Source: an uncultured Bacteroidota bacterium (GTDB lineage Bacteria; Bacteroidota; Bacteroidia; Bacteroidales; UBA932). From it: DNA of 64,000 nucleotides. The translations under genes and the position numbers were made by a program. Positions within the stretch are counted from its first letter, which is position 1. Each line of letters begins with the position of its first letter. Where the stretch lies: the NCBI GenBank assembly GCA_937901965.1, contig CALGSW010000013.1:99506-163505 (forward strand). Reading direction: 5' to 3'. Positions 8,656-18,352 of this stretch are shown piece after piece. The notes beneath the pieces are model-generated. The model was not told the DNA's origin and searched no databases. It worked only from the letters and a program-made list of their open reading frames with translations.

Positions 8656-10457
8656 TCTTCTAAGCTTGTGGTACTGAACCAGTTTTGATACAATGCCTCT
8701 AATGCAATTACATGAAGTCCGTTTGCTGAAGAGTTTTGCACAAGTCGCTGAGCCTCCGGATGGGTAGGTTTCAGCCAGCGGCTTGTATGAGGTCTGCTTG
8801 TTACAAGACTTTTTAATTTTGCTGTAGATATGCTTTTTCCCAAATCCATATTAGAGTATATCATTACAACATCGCCAGGCAGAATCTCTGTTTTAAAATG
8901 ATATACCTTATTGGTAATAAGAACACTATTGCTTAGAGCCCACAGAGAAGGGTTAGAGCTGCTAGCCAATATTTTACCATCAAGTCCAATCAACTTTTGA
9001 ACTTTATTTCCGGCAATTACAAGGAATGCCTCTCCATCTACAGGCTCAATTACCTCATATCCTTTTTCAATGATTTGCCTGCCATTATGGTCCTTAATGC
9101 CCTCTGATCTGAAAAAAAGTTTGCCCCATGCAAACAGAGGGGTCAAGAAATCCATACCAGATTCAGTCTCAAATATTGTATTATTATCACTGTCTACGAT
9201 TTTTACCTTACCGTTTTTTTCAACAATAAAACGGTTGTAACCACAATAGCGGCTTTTACCATAGTTTTTGCGGTGAATTTCAAATTTCTCAGCTTCTGCC
9301 GTTTTATAACCGGGGCTTTCCAGCTCCTTTGCTCTGTCAAGCGGGAGATTTATCCGTTTTCCGTCATAACCAAAGTAGTGTACATCATAGAATGTGTTGT
9401 GTCCCCTTTTCAGAAAAGTTTCAAATCCAAAGACACCATTACCAAACTGAGCATTTTCGTATTTGCCGGCAACGGCTACGATTACCTCTCCGTTATGGTT
9501 GATTACACCTGAATAATCTACACCATTCTCTTTATATGTAACAAATGCATGACCATTTTCAAATGCTCTGGCTGATGTAAACAGCATCCGGGGATTTATT
9601 ACCTCTCCCAAGGCATTGACATAGGTAAAGAGTCTCTCTTCTCCCACCCTGGCAATTACCTGTACCCATCCCTCAGAAAAGCCCCTGAAGATACCTCCAT
9701 ATGAGTTCTCCTTTTCATCAAATGGCAGTTCAATTCTCCTTCCGGTAGGGATATGAACAATAACCAGCGCATTAGCTGACAGATGATCGGCAACAGTATG
9801 ATTAAACAAAACCGATGAGCTGTTTCCGTCAAAGTATCCATTGAGCTGAGATACTGCCACAGCAATATTTGCCGGAATTCTTGTCCACTTTTTGGGAGCG
9901 GAGCTACTCTGTGGTATTGAGGGCGGCGGCATTAGATAGGGTTTATCGCTCTCAATCTCAATTGTGTGTTTTGTATGATTTACAATAAGCTGAATATTAA
10001 GCACACGTAAAATATCAGCCATTTTAAAAAAGTAGTTGCCGTTAATTTTATACGGGGTAGTGGGGCACCGTTGATTATCCACGAAAAGATGCGCATAAAC
10101 GCTGTGGGCCTTACTGCTCTTACCGTCCGATTTAGTGCCGGAGCCACTCTGCTCTTTTCCTGTGGTTATCCGGAACACCGGGAATTCCGTTTCGTCAAGA
10201 TTTTTGTCTGTTTTTTGCTGAACGTCAAAAACGCCGGACATCGATTTGGCAAGATCTTCAATCCGGCAGTACGGAGAGTTGTGAATTGTATAAACATTAA
10301 AGTCAACAGGCTTACCATTGACTGAAATAGTATAGCCTGTTGACTTAACATCAAAAGAGGTGCTTTGTGCTTTCGCTTTGCTTGCCCACGACAGAGACAA
10401 CAATGCAAAGAATATAACTAAACCAGACTTTAAGGTATAAAAAGCACCCTTTTTCAT
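8652..10457 (-). CDS. Secreted stalk-domain protein with WG-repeat-like region
   Basis: The 601-residue protein has a signal peptide ending near ASKAKAQ, then two stalk-like segments (YTISVNGKPVDFNVYTI, and HLFVDNQRCPTTPYKI with YFFKMADILRVL). The middle has WG/KWG-like beta repeats (FENGHAFVTYKENG, YSGVINHNGEVIV). A low-complexity serine/lysine stretch (SGSGTKSDGKSSKA) links the stalk segments. No enzyme motif was found. It sits between a beta-barrel gene (5-bp gap) and the propeller gene (4-bp overlap), so the three make one transcription unit of cell-envelope proteins of unknown purpose. Confidence 0.65.
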   Translation of the reverse strand: MKKGAFYTLKSGLVIFFALLSLSWASKAKAQSTSFDVKSTGYTISVNGKPVDFNVYTIHNSPYCRIEDLAKSMSGVFDVQQKTDKNLDETEFPVFRITTGKEQSGSGTKSDGKSSKAHSVYAHLFVDNQRCPTTPYKINGNYFFKMADILRVLNIQLIVNHTKHTIEIESDKPYLMPPPSIPQSSSAPKKWTRIPANIAVAVSQLNGYFDGNSSSVLFNHTVADHLSANALVIVHIPTGRRIELPFDEKENSYGGIFRGFSEGWVQVIARVGEERLFTYVNALGEVINPRMLFTSARAFENGHAFVTYKENGVDYSGVINHNGEVIVAVAGKYENAQFGNGVFGFETFLKRGHNTFYDVHYFGYDGKRINLPLDRAKELESPGYKTAEAEKFEIHRKNYGKSRYCGYNRFIVEKNGKVKIVDSDNNTIFETESGMDFLTPLFAWGKLFFRSEGIKDHNGRQIIEKGYEVIEPVDGEAFLVIAGNKVQKLIGLDGKILASSSNPSLWALSNSVLITNKVYHFKTEILPGDVVMIYSNMDLGKSISTAKLKSLVTSRPHTSRWLKPTHPEAQRLVQNSSANGLHVIALEALYQNWFSTTSLEE

Positions 10458-10462
10458 TTGAC

Positions 10463-11014
10463 CTATAAACTATAAACTAAACCAAAACTTAAATATGATA
10501 TTGAATAACCAGCTTCTGCATATACTCCCCATTTGGATTTAAACTGATAACGGGCTCCTACGATACCGCCAAAAGCAAAACCGCCTGCTGCCGAGCTGCC
10601 CGGATCTGTTCCGTCTCCGTAGAATCTTGCGCTTGCAATATTATAACCAAGCATTACCCCTGCATATGTGTCAATTTTAGGTATAAACGGATAGTGTACA
10701 ATTCCTCTTGCTCCAATAACAATATGTGAGTATTTATATCCATAGTCACTTCCGTCCCATGAACCAACACTCTCTGTATTGCCGTAATATCCCAGATAAC
10801 CTCCAAGACCTAGATTCAACTTGTTTACACCAAATATATTCTGTTTGAAGCCCTGTTCGTATGATACCTCAATAGGGATTCCATAAGAGTTAAGCCCAAT
10901 ACCTGCTCTTAAGTGTTTACTGTTATTTCCAAAAAGAGCTGGATTCTTTTGTGCCATCACATTGTTGGAAAGAACTAGAAGCAGTGCTGCAAGAACGAAT
11001 GTTAGTTTTTTCAT
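10463..11014 (-). CDS. Small outer-membrane beta-barrel protein
   Basis: The 183-residue protein has a clear signal peptide (KLTFVLAALLLVLSNNVMAQ) and a mature part rich in glycine and alternating aromatic residues, typical of an 8-stranded outer-membrane barrel (LRAGIGLNSYG, LNLGLGGYLGYYG, YAGVMLGYNIAS, GGIVGARYQFKSKWGVYAE) and ending on a short hydrophobic strand. It is the first gene of the three-gene secreted operon on the minus strand. It could also be called a porin-family or OmpW-like protein; the specific family is uncertain. Confidence 0.75.
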   Translation of the reverse strand: MKKLTFVLAALLLVLSNNVMAQKNPALFGNNSKHLRAGIGLNSYGIPIEVSYEQGFKQNIFGVNKLNLGLGGYLGYYGNTESVGSWDGSDYGYKYSHIVIGARGIVHYPFIPKIDTYAGVMLGYNIASARFYGDGTDPGSSAAGGFAFGGIVGARYQFKSKWGVYAEAGYSISYLSFGLVYSL

Positions 11015-11047
11015 TTTTTAATAAAATATTTGAGTTAATACTTGCCG

Positions 11048-11055
11048 CAAAGTTA
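11048..11055 (-). promoter_or_regulatory. Possible -7 box for the secreted operon (TAACTTTG)
   Basis: Read on the minus strand this is TAACTTTG, matching TAnnTTTG, 34 bases upstream of the beta-barrel ATG. No -33 TTTG lies 19-21 bases further upstream. Confidence 0.35.
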
Positions 11056-11159
11056 AACTCATAGCCAAACTTAGTGAAAAAAGGCGGGGGGACAAAAAGT
11101 GGACAAGCACAAAAATATTTAGTATACTTGTCCTAATTTTAGTTTTTACCATTCACCTG

Positions 11160-13199
11160 ATGCTTTTGAGAACCTTTTGCTTCGCCACGCTTCTGCTTAT
11201 TAATTTAATCCTTTTAACACCTCCTTTAACAGGACAGTCTTCAAATACAGATAGCCTGGAGAAGAGACTTATAATCCATAAGGCTAAGGACACAACAAGG
11301 GTGAATCTTTTAAACAGTATTGCCTACTCATCATATACAAGTGATGTAGACAAAACGAAAAGATTTGCTGATGAATCATATGAGCTTGCAAAGAAACTGG
11401 GATATGTGAAAGGTCAGGCCGAGAGTTTATGGCTTCAGGGAATAATATGCACCAGTACAGATCCTGAAAAGGCCCTGGTATATTATGAAAACGCACTGGA
11501 ATTGGTAAAAAAAATAAACCATAGGCAAGGAGTAGGCAAGTACACTAATGCCATAGGCACTGCTTACGGAGTAACCGGCCGGGATTCACTGGCTGTGAAG
11601 TACTATCTGAGAGCTATAGAAATTGCAAAGGAGATAAATGACTTACAGGAGCTGGGCAAATACCGGATTAATCTTTCACAGGCTTTCAACCGGATGGGTA
11701 TGGTTGAGTTAGCACTAAAGGGATATAATGATGCTCTGGAGGCCCTGAAAACGGTTGACGATAAGCACAGAATGGCCGTTTGCTATAACTCTCTGGGAAA
11801 TATTTACACAATACAGGGAAACTACCCTATTGCCCTTGAGAGTTATCATCACGGACTTAAAATTAGCGAAGAGAGAAGTGATTTAAAGGCGGTTTCAAAA
11901 AGTCTGGTAAGTATAGGAAGTATATATTTTGCTCAGAAGGATTATTCAAAGGCCCTTGAATATAACCAAAGGGTAAAAAAAATTGCTGAGAGTTCAAATG
12001 ACCAGCACGCCCTTGCAGGAAGTCTTCTGAATATTGGACTGATTTATCTCCATACAAATAACAATAGCGCACTTCAATATTTCCGGAAAGCACTTGAAAT
12101 AGGCGAAAACTTAAGAATTGTTCCACTCCAGATAAGCATTCTTTTAAACATTGGTCAGTTATATTATAAAGAGTCAAAAGCAGACCAGGCTCTGGCCAAT
12201 TTTCTTGAGGCGCTGGAGCTGGCGGAGAGAAAAGGGATTATATCATCAATCAGTAACATAAAATTGCAAATAGCCAAAGTCTACTTTGACAAAAAAGAGT
12301 TGTCACAAGCCCTCCGCTATGCCGATGAAAGCCTTAATATTGCAGAAAATCAGAAAATTATAGAAACAGAGAAGGAGCTTCATAAACTGCTATCAGAGCT
12401 ATATGCCTCAAAGGGCAACTATAAAAGAGCTTACAGCCATAGCCAGCTTTTTAAACAGTTGAGCGATAAATTATATAATGAAAACAATGTTAGGAAAATA
12501 ACAGAGTTGGAGTATACATACAAATTTGAAAAGGAGAGACAGGCCATTGCTTCAGAACAACACAAGAAGGATGAAGTACAGGCAGCCCGGAGGAAGCAAC
12601 AGCATGCTATTATTGTGGTTCTTGCAACCTCCTTTATTCTGGTATCAATCCTGGCCATATATATACATCGTCTGTACCGCTTCAGGATTAAGGCCAATCA
12701 AGTGATGCGAGAGATGGAGGCTGAGAAAAAAAGAATGCTTGAACAAGAGATTGAGCATATAAATCATGAACTGGAACTGAATCAAAAATCACTTACAGCA
12801 GCATCCCTCAAACTTATTCAGAATTCAGAGAGAGATGCTGACACTATCAGACGTCTGGAAGCCATTTTAGAAAATACCACCCCCGAGGGAAAGAGAATTA
12901 TACAATCAATCAAATCTGATTTTAAAAGAATTTCCCGCAGCTCAAACTGGAGTGAGTTTGAGCTATTATTCCAAAAGGTTCATACCTCGTTTTATGAGAA
13001 GCTCAACGCAAGTTTTCCGGACCTAACGGCAAACGAACGAAAACTGTGCGCATTCCTTAAGCTGAATATGAGCAGTAAAGATATTGCCAATATAACATTC
13101 CAGTCAGAAGAGGCTTTGAAAAAAGCACGCCAGCGGTTACGCCAAAAACTGGGTATTGAACGTGACACAAATCTGGTTTCCTTTTTACAGAATATTTAA
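11160..13199 (+). CDS. TPR-repeat transcriptional regulator with LuxR-type HTH
   Basis: The 679-residue protein has an N-terminal signal or anchor segment (FCFATLLLINLILLTPPLTG), roughly eight to nine tetratricopeptide repeats (about residues 35-420; YYENALELVKK, YYLRAIEIAKEI, SYHHGLKISEE), a membrane helix (IIVVLATSFILVSILAIYI), a coiled coil (MEAEKKRMLEQEIEHINHEL) and a C-terminal helix-turn-helix (LTANERKLCAFLKLNMSSKD...EEALKKARQRLRQKLGI). This is the Bacteroidota arrangement in which a periplasmic TPR sensor is joined through one helix to a cytoplasmic LuxR-like domain. It is divergent from the secreted operon and may regulate it. Confidence 0.82.
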   Translation: MLLRTFCFATLLLINLILLTPPLTGQSSNTDSLEKRLIIHKAKDTTRVNLLNSIAYSSYTSDVDKTKRFADESYELAKKLGYVKGQAESLWLQGIICTSTDPEKALVYYENALELVKKINHRQGVGKYTNAIGTAYGVTGRDSLAVKYYLRAIEIAKEINDLQELGKYRINLSQAFNRMGMVELALKGYNDALEALKTVDDKHRMAVCYNSLGNIYTIQGNYPIALESYHHGLKISEERSDLKAVSKSLVSIGSIYFAQKDYSKALEYNQRVKKIAESSNDQHALAGSLLNIGLIYLHTNNNSALQYFRKALEIGENLRIVPLQISILLNIGQLYYKESKADQALANFLEALELAERKGIISSISNIKLQIAKVYFDKKELSQALRYADESLNIAENQKIIETEKELHKLLSELYASKGNYKRAYSHSQLFKQLSDKLYNENNVRKITELEYTYKFEKERQAIASEQHKKDEVQAARRKQQHAIIVVLATSFILVSILAIYIHRLYRFRIKANQVMREMEAEKKRMLEQEIEHINHELELNQKSLTAASLKLIQNSERDADTIRRLEAILENTTPEGKRIIQSIKSDFKRISRSSNWSEFELLFQKVHTSFYEKLNASFPDLTANERKLCAFLKLNMSSKDIANITFQSEEALKKARQRLRQKLGIERDTNLVSFLQNI

Positions 13200-13201
13200 C
13201 C

Positions 13202-14476
13202 CTACTTAGAGTTAATTGCATCAACAGGATTGAGATTCGCTGCTGTCCATGCAGGAAGCAGACCGGCTACAATACCAATAACAGAAGAGATCATAAGTCC
13301 TCTGAAGATGTTGTAAAAGCTCATTGCCATTGGGAAAGATTCATTACCCTGAGTGGCAAGAACAACCACCCAGACCATCAGCAAACCTATTGCCCCTCCG
13401 GCAAGAGCAAGTACAGCCGCTTCTGCAAGGAACTGAGTAAGAATCATATATTTCTTCGCACCTAGTGCCTTCTGTATCCCTATAAGGTTAGTCCTCTCTT
13501 TTACAGAGACAAACATTATATTGGCAATTCCAAAGCCACCAATCAATATTGAGAACCCCCCGATTATCCATCCGGCCATATTTATACCTCCAAAGATTGC
13601 CTTTGTCTGATTAAGGAGGAATGTCATTTCGTTCAGTGCAAAGTTGTCTGTTTGCTTAGGTTTAAGGCGTCTTGATGCTCTTATAAGCTGCCTTGCCTCC
13701 TGAAGAAACTCCTCCCTGTCAACTTTATCATTAGGTTTTAGGCAGATAAGGCTCTCGGCACTTTTGACATTCATTATGGTAGAGGCAAAATTGTATGTAA
13801 TGAGAATTGAATTATCTGTATCAAAAATATTTATCATACTCTCTCCGGCCTTCTTTTGCACCCCGATAACACGTGCACTGGCACTGCCAATCTTAATAAC
13901 CTTCTCAAGAGGATCCTCACCTGACGCAAAAAGTGCTGAAGCTACCTCGTAGCCGAGAATAACCACAGGCATAGATGAACTCGCTTCAAAATTTGAGAAG
14001 TATCTTCCCTTCTCAATTTCAACATTTGCAATATCTCCCCATTCAGGTGTAGCTGCAGATATAAAACCATTGCTGAAAGAAGCCCTTTTGTACTTTAGGG
14101 TTCTGTTTGTAAACACAACAAAGGCAGCAGCATCAAGGGTGCGTGCGTTTGATTTGAGAAACAGGTACTCTTCATATTTTGGAGTGGGCCTATTCATATA
14201 CTCCCACCACTTATACTCCTCTCCCTCAGGCGGAGCAAAGGGGAATTGCTGAACATAAACCGTACTGCCCCCAAAGCTGTTCAGCCCGGATTCAACATTG
14301 CTCTTTAGAGCATCAATTGCAGTAAAGACAGTCACAATAGAGAATATGCCTATACTAACTCCAAAAAGTGAGAGGAATGTTCTGAACTTGTCACCTTTTA
14401 AAGCTCCAAAGGCAAAGCTGATACTCTCAAGTACAAGCTTGAAAATCATTACGACTCTCATGTATATATTAGTCAT
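13202..14476 (-). CDS. MacB-like ABC transporter permease (FtsX family)
   Basis: The 424-residue protein has the MacB/LolC-type architecture: a first transmembrane helix (about 28-50, LSLFGVSIGIFSIVTVF), a large periplasmic core domain (about 55-290), then three helices of the FtsX domain (GWIIGGFSILIGGFGIANI; FLAEAAVLALAGGAIGLLM; RGLMISSVIGIVAGLLPAW) with the typical ERTNLIGIQKALGAKK loop. Such permeases export lipoproteins, peptides or drugs by a mechanotransmission mechanism. No ATPase gene is adjacent. The start may instead be the Met at 14449 (MIFKLVLESI). It lies 12 bases after mutS on the same strand. Confidence 0.88.
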   Translation of the reverse strand: MTNIYMRVVMIFKLVLESISFAFGALKGDKFRTFLSLFGVSIGIFSIVTVFTAIDALKSNVESGLNSFGGSTVYVQQFPFAPPEGEEYKWWEYMNRPTPKYEEYLFLKSNARTLDAAAFVVFTNRTLKYKRASFSNGFISAATPEWGDIANVEIEKGRYFSNFEASSSMPVVILGYEVASALFASGEDPLEKVIKIGSASARVIGVQKKAGESMINIFDTDNSILITYNFASTIMNVKSAESLICLKPNDKVDREEFLQEARQLIRASRRLKPKQTDNFALNEMTFLLNQTKAIFGGINMAGWIIGGFSILIGGFGIANIMFVSVKERTNLIGIQKALGAKKYMILTQFLAEAAVLALAGGAIGLLMVWVVVLATQGNESFPMAMSFYNIFRGLMISSVIGIVAGLLPAWTAANLNPVDAINSK

Positions 14477-14488
14477 ATTCCCTGTGTT

Positions 14489-17116
14489 TTATAGTCCTGT
14501 CTTTTTCTTAATACTCCTGAGCCTGTCAAAAGCCTCAAGAGGTGATATTGTATTCAAATCTAAATCTTTAAGATCATCTCTGATAGAGGTCAGCACCGGA
14601 TCATCCAACTGAAAGAATGATAATTGGACAGAATCATCATTGAGAGTAACTCTTCGTTTGCCCCCCTTTGAGCCCTCTTTTGATTCAAGCTGCTTAAGCA
14701 CCCTCTCTGCCCTTTTTACAACATCGGCCGGCATACCTGCCATACGGGCGACATGTATTCCAAAGCTGTGAGCAACGCCTCCGGGAACCAGTTTCCTCAA
14801 GAAGATTACCCGTTTGTCTACCTCCTTAACAGATATGTGATAGTTCTTTACTCTGGGGAAACTCTGTTCTAAATCATTAAGTTCATGATAATGAGTCGCG
14901 AAAAGAGTCTTTGCTCTGAATTTTGGGTGTTCATGCAGATATTCAACAATTGACCAGGCTATTGACATTCCGTCATAAGTGCTGGTTCCCCTGCCTATCT
15001 CGTCCAGCAGAACAAGAGACCTTCCTGAGAGGTTATGTAGAATTGTGGCTGTTTCAAGCATCTCTACCATAAAAGTACTCTCTCCCCTTGAGATGTTATC
15101 AGAGGCACCCACACGTGTGAAAATCTTGTCAACCATTCCAATTTCTGCACTCTCTGCCGGGACAAAGCTTCCTGCCTGTGCAAGCAGCACAATAAGAGCC
15201 GTTTGCCTAAGTAATGCACTTTTACCTGCCATGTTAGGCCCTGTTAAAATTATAATCTGCTGATTTTCAGAATCTAGCTCAATGTCGTTCGCAACATACT
15301 CCTCACCGGCAGGAAGTAGCTTTTCTATAACAGGGTGTCTTCCAGATTTAATTACAATAGAGTTTTTATCGCAGATATTTGGCCTATTATATTTGTTGAC
15401 CTTTGCAAGTTCCGCAAAACCAGCGAGTAAGTCAATTCTCGCTAAAATTGTTGAATTTCTCTGTATTACAGATATGTTTTTTTGTATGAAAATCACTATG
15501 TCAGAAAAAATGGCCTGCTCAATAGAGAGCATCTTCTCCTCGGCTCCCAATATCTTCTCCTCATACTCCTTCAACTCCTGAGTGATATATCTCTCAGCAT
15601 TGACAAGCGTCTGTTTTCTTATCCACTCAGGCGGAACCTTCTCCTTGTGTGTGTTTCTTACCTCCAGATAATAGCCAAATACATTATTATAACTCACTTT
15701 AAGAGATGAAATTCCGGTTCTCTCTGTCTCCCTCTCCTGAAGTTCGTTCAGGTACTCTTTACCATGCCTGGCTATATGTCTTAAACTGTCAAGCTCATCA
15801 TTAACTCCCGATGCAACTATGTCTCCTTTACCAAATTGTGCCGCAGGTTCCGGGAGCAGTTCCCTCTCCAGTCTGTTTTTCAAGGCCGAACACTCATCCA
15901 GCCCCTCTGAGAGCAATGTCAACTCATCTGCAAAAGAAAGCGATGAACCAGCAGAGATTTCCCTGCAAAGATTCTTTAAAGGATTCATCTGCTCAAGGCC
16001 TCTCTTCAGCTGTACCGCCTCTCTTGGGGAGATTCTTCCTGCAGCAGCCCTTGACACAACCCTCTCAAGGTCTCCTATTTCTGAAATGAGATTTCTGAGA
16101 TGGGCGCGGCGGGTATTGTCATTATATAGTAATTCCACAATATTATGCCTGCTCTCCAGTTCGTTCAGACTTTTGACAGGCATTGCCAGCCAGTTCCTGA
16201 GAAGCCGCGCCCCCATGGGAGAGGTTGTTTTATCCACAACGGAGACGAGAGAGGCTCCTCCCTCTGCCTGGCTGCTGAATATCTCAAGATTCCTGAAAGT
16301 AAACTTGTCAATCCAGACATAATCCTCTTCATCAATACGAGATACAGAACAAAGGTGACTCAGGGAGCTGTGTCTTGTAAGCTCAAGGTAAAAAAGAATA
16401 CTCCCGGCAGCAGTAATTGCAAGAGGCATTTCATCTATTCCAAACCCCTTAAGGCTGCTTACCTGCAGCTGCTCCAGAAGCTTCTCCCTTGCAGCATCCT
16501 GTACAAAGGCCCACTCGTCCATAGGGGTTATGTATATATCCTTTCCAAACCTCTCTTCGAAACCCTGCCTGTAACCCTTCTGGAGAAGCACCTCCTTTGG
16601 AGCAAAGCTTGCGAGAAGCAGCTCTGCATAATCAAGGGAGCCCTGAGCAACCCGAAACGAACCTGTAGAGATATCCAAAAAGGCAATTCCAGCCCTGTCT
16701 TTGTCAAAATGGAGAGATGCCAGATAGTTATTCTCCTTCTGGCTCAGTAGCTGTTCATTATATGCAACACCCGGAGTAACCAGTTCAGTTATACCTCTTT
16801 TTACAATCTTTTTAGTAAGCTTTGGGTCTTCAAGCTGATCACACACAGCCACTCTGTATCCTGCTCTTACAAGTTTAGGCAGGTAACTGTCTATTGAATG
16901 GTGGGGAAAACCCGCAAGTTCAATAAACTGTGCAGATCCGTTCCCCCTCTTGGTGAGCACAATGCCAAGTACCGATGAGGCTGTTACAGCATCCTCCCCA
17001 AATGTCTCATAAAAGTCCCCTACACGAAAAAGCAAGATAGCATCCGGGTATTTCGCCTTTATGGAGAGATACTGCTTCATCAAAGGAGTTTCCACTATAT
17101 TCTTATCGCCCTTCAT
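14489..17116 (-). CDS. mutS: DNA mismatch repair protein MutS
   Basis: MutS recognises mispaired bases and starts mismatch repair with MutL. With the start at 17116 the protein has 875 residues. Visible features are the mismatch-reading GDFYETF motif near the N terminus, the connector, lever and clamp regions, and the ATPase domain with Walker A TGPNMAGKSALLRQ, VLLDEIGRGTSTYDG and FATHYHEL. The open frame extends upstream to 17257, but the extra 47 residues cross the divergent promoter region and do not look like MutS; the chosen start MKGDKNIVETPLMKQY leads straight into the conserved 'LMKQYLSIKAKYPD' region. Confidence 0.97.
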   Translation of the reverse strand: MKGDKNIVETPLMKQYLSIKAKYPDAILLFRVGDFYETFGEDAVTASSVLGIVLTKRGNGSAQFIELAGFPHHSIDSYLPKLVRAGYRVAVCDQLEDPKLTKKIVKRGITELVTPGVAYNEQLLSQKENNYLASLHFDKDRAGIAFLDISTGSFRVAQGSLDYAELLLASFAPKEVLLQKGYRQGFEERFGKDIYITPMDEWAFVQDAAREKLLEQLQVSSLKGFGIDEMPLAITAAGSILFYLELTRHSSLSHLCSVSRIDEEDYVWIDKFTFRNLEIFSSQAEGGASLVSVVDKTTSPMGARLLRNWLAMPVKSLNELESRHNIVELLYNDNTRRAHLRNLISEIGDLERVVSRAAAGRISPREAVQLKRGLEQMNPLKNLCREISAGSSLSFADELTLLSEGLDECSALKNRLERELLPEPAAQFGKGDIVASGVNDELDSLRHIARHGKEYLNELQERETERTGISSLKVSYNNVFGYYLEVRNTHKEKVPPEWIRKQTLVNAERYITQELKEYEEKILGAEEKMLSIEQAIFSDIVIFIQKNISVIQRNSTILARIDLLAGFAELAKVNKYNRPNICDKNSIVIKSGRHPVIEKLLPAGEEYVANDIELDSENQQIIILTGPNMAGKSALLRQTALIVLLAQAGSFVPAESAEIGMVDKIFTRVGASDNISRGESTFMVEMLETATILHNLSGRSLVLLDEIGRGTSTYDGMSIAWSIVEYLHEHPKFRAKTLFATHYHELNDLEQSFPRVKNYHISVKEVDKRVIFLRKLVPGGVAHSFGIHVARMAGMPADVVKRAERVLKQLESKEGSKGGKRRVTLNDDSVQLSFFQLDDPVLTSIRDDLKDLDLNTISPLEAFDRLRSIKKKTGL

Positions 17117-17121
17117 CTCTA

Positions 17122-17159
17122 CAAAAATAGATATATTTTGCTTCAAAACTCTATCTTTG
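17122..17159. promoter_or_regulatory. Divergent -7 boxes between mutS and the serine hydrolase
   Basis: On the minus strand TATTTTTG (17122-17129) precedes mutS by five bases. On the plus strand TATCTTTG (17152-17159) precedes the serine-hydrolase ATG by 27 bases. Both match TAnnTTTG. Neither has a -33 element at the ideal spacing. Confidence 0.4.
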
Positions 17160-17186
17160 TATATTATCAAACAATTATAATCGACT

Positions 17187-18341
17187 ATGAAAATCACTCG
17201 TTTTACAGCTCTGCTGTCGGCCATGGGACTAATGGTTATGGCAACAACTTTCTGCACCCCTTCCAGAGAGACTCTGGCAAAGGAGGAGATGACAAAAGCA
17301 ATGGAGAAAAATTCTGCAGTAGGACTTGCTGTTGCAGTTGTAAAGGGGGGTGAGATAATATATACACAATCATTTGGTTATAAGAACCTTGAGGATAGTA
17401 CACTGCTTGCAGAGGGTGATGTTTTCCGCATTGCCTCAATATCAAAATCGTTCACAACAACAGCTCTTCTCACATTAATGGAGAAGGGGCTTATAAGCCT
17501 TGATCAGGATGTAAGCGAACTTACCGGATTCCCGGTAAGAAATCCGGGATTTCCTGAAAAAGTGATAACAGTAAAGATGCTTCTCTCTCATACCTCATCA
17601 CTAAACGATAGCCAGGGATACTTCAACCTTGACATTATCAATCCGGAAAAGAATAAGGAATATGCCAAGAGCTACAATCCATATGAACCCGGAACACAAT
17701 ACGAATATTGTAATCTGGGATTCAATACTCTGGGGGCAATCGCAGAAAAACTTGCCGGAGAGAGGTTTGATCAGTTTGTACGCCATACAGTTCTGGAGCC
17801 TCTGGGCCTTTACGCCTCGTTCAATCCGGACTCACTTGACAGGACAAAGTATGTTACTCTTTATGACTCAATTCCCGTTCCGCAACCCGCTGCATATGTG
17901 AGCCGGGCAAAACAGCTGGACAGCGGTTATGTAATGGGTTACAGTACCCCTCTTTTCAGCCCTACAGGAGGTATGAAAATATCGGCAACAGACCTTGCAA
18001 AATATATGATTATGCATATGAATTACGGAGCAATTGCAGACGGGAAAAGAGTGATTTCGGAAGAGACATCTCGCCTGATGCAGAGCCCTGTGGTTGAAAC
18101 AGGAGAGGGAGAGACCTATGGTCTTGCTCTCAGACAAAGTAAGAACTTCATACCGGGAGAGGTAATGGTGGGGCACACCGGATCTGCCTATGGTCTTTAC
18201 AGTGCAATGTTCTTTGAGCCGGAGAAGAAGTTTGGGATAGTTTTAATTACTAACGGATGCAATCCTGTATATGAGGGTGGATTTGTTAACATACAGACCG
18301 ATGTTGCAAGAGCACTCTATAACATTTTCATAAAAGAGTAG
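17187..18341 (+). CDS. Serine hydrolase, class C beta-lactamase / PBP4* family (lipoprotein)
   Basis: The 384-residue protein has the three active-site motifs of the family: SISK (S-x-x-K, in FRIASISKSF), YCN (Y-x-N, in YEYCNLGFNTLG) and HTG replacing KTG (GHTGSAYG). These proteins are D-alanyl-D-alanine carboxypeptidases, esterases or beta-lactamases; true AmpC activity is unlikely given the HTG. The N-terminal hydrophobic segment ends in ATTFC, so Cys27 may be lipidated. It is followed three or more bases later by a glycosyltransferase gene on the same strand. Substrate is not predictable. Confidence 0.9.
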   Translation: MKITRFTALLSAMGLMVMATTFCTPSRETLAKEEMTKAMEKNSAVGLAVAVVKGGEIIYTQSFGYKNLEDSTLLAEGDVFRIASISKSFTTTALLTLMEKGLISLDQDVSELTGFPVRNPGFPEKVITVKMLLSHTSSLNDSQGYFNLDIINPEKNKEYAKSYNPYEPGTQYEYCNLGFNTLGAIAEKLAGERFDQFVRHTVLEPLGLYASFNPDSLDRTKYVTLYDSIPVPQPAAYVSRAKQLDSGYVMGYSTPLFSPTGGMKISATDLAKYMIMHMNYGAIADGKRVISEETSRLMQSPVVETGEGETYGLALRQSKNFIPGEVMVGHTGSAYGLYSAMFFEPEKKFGIVLITNGCNPVYEGGFVNIQTDVARALYNIFIKE

Positions 18342-18352
18342 ACTTGTCTGCT

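Noticed and set aside
15811..16750. Plus-strand frames opposite mutS
   Set aside because: They are shadows of the conserved mutS frame and have no motifs of their own.
17117..17257. N-terminal extension of mutS
   Set aside because: The extra 47 residues cross the divergent promoter region and the 5' end of the serine hydrolase gene, and the conserved MutS start is at 17116.
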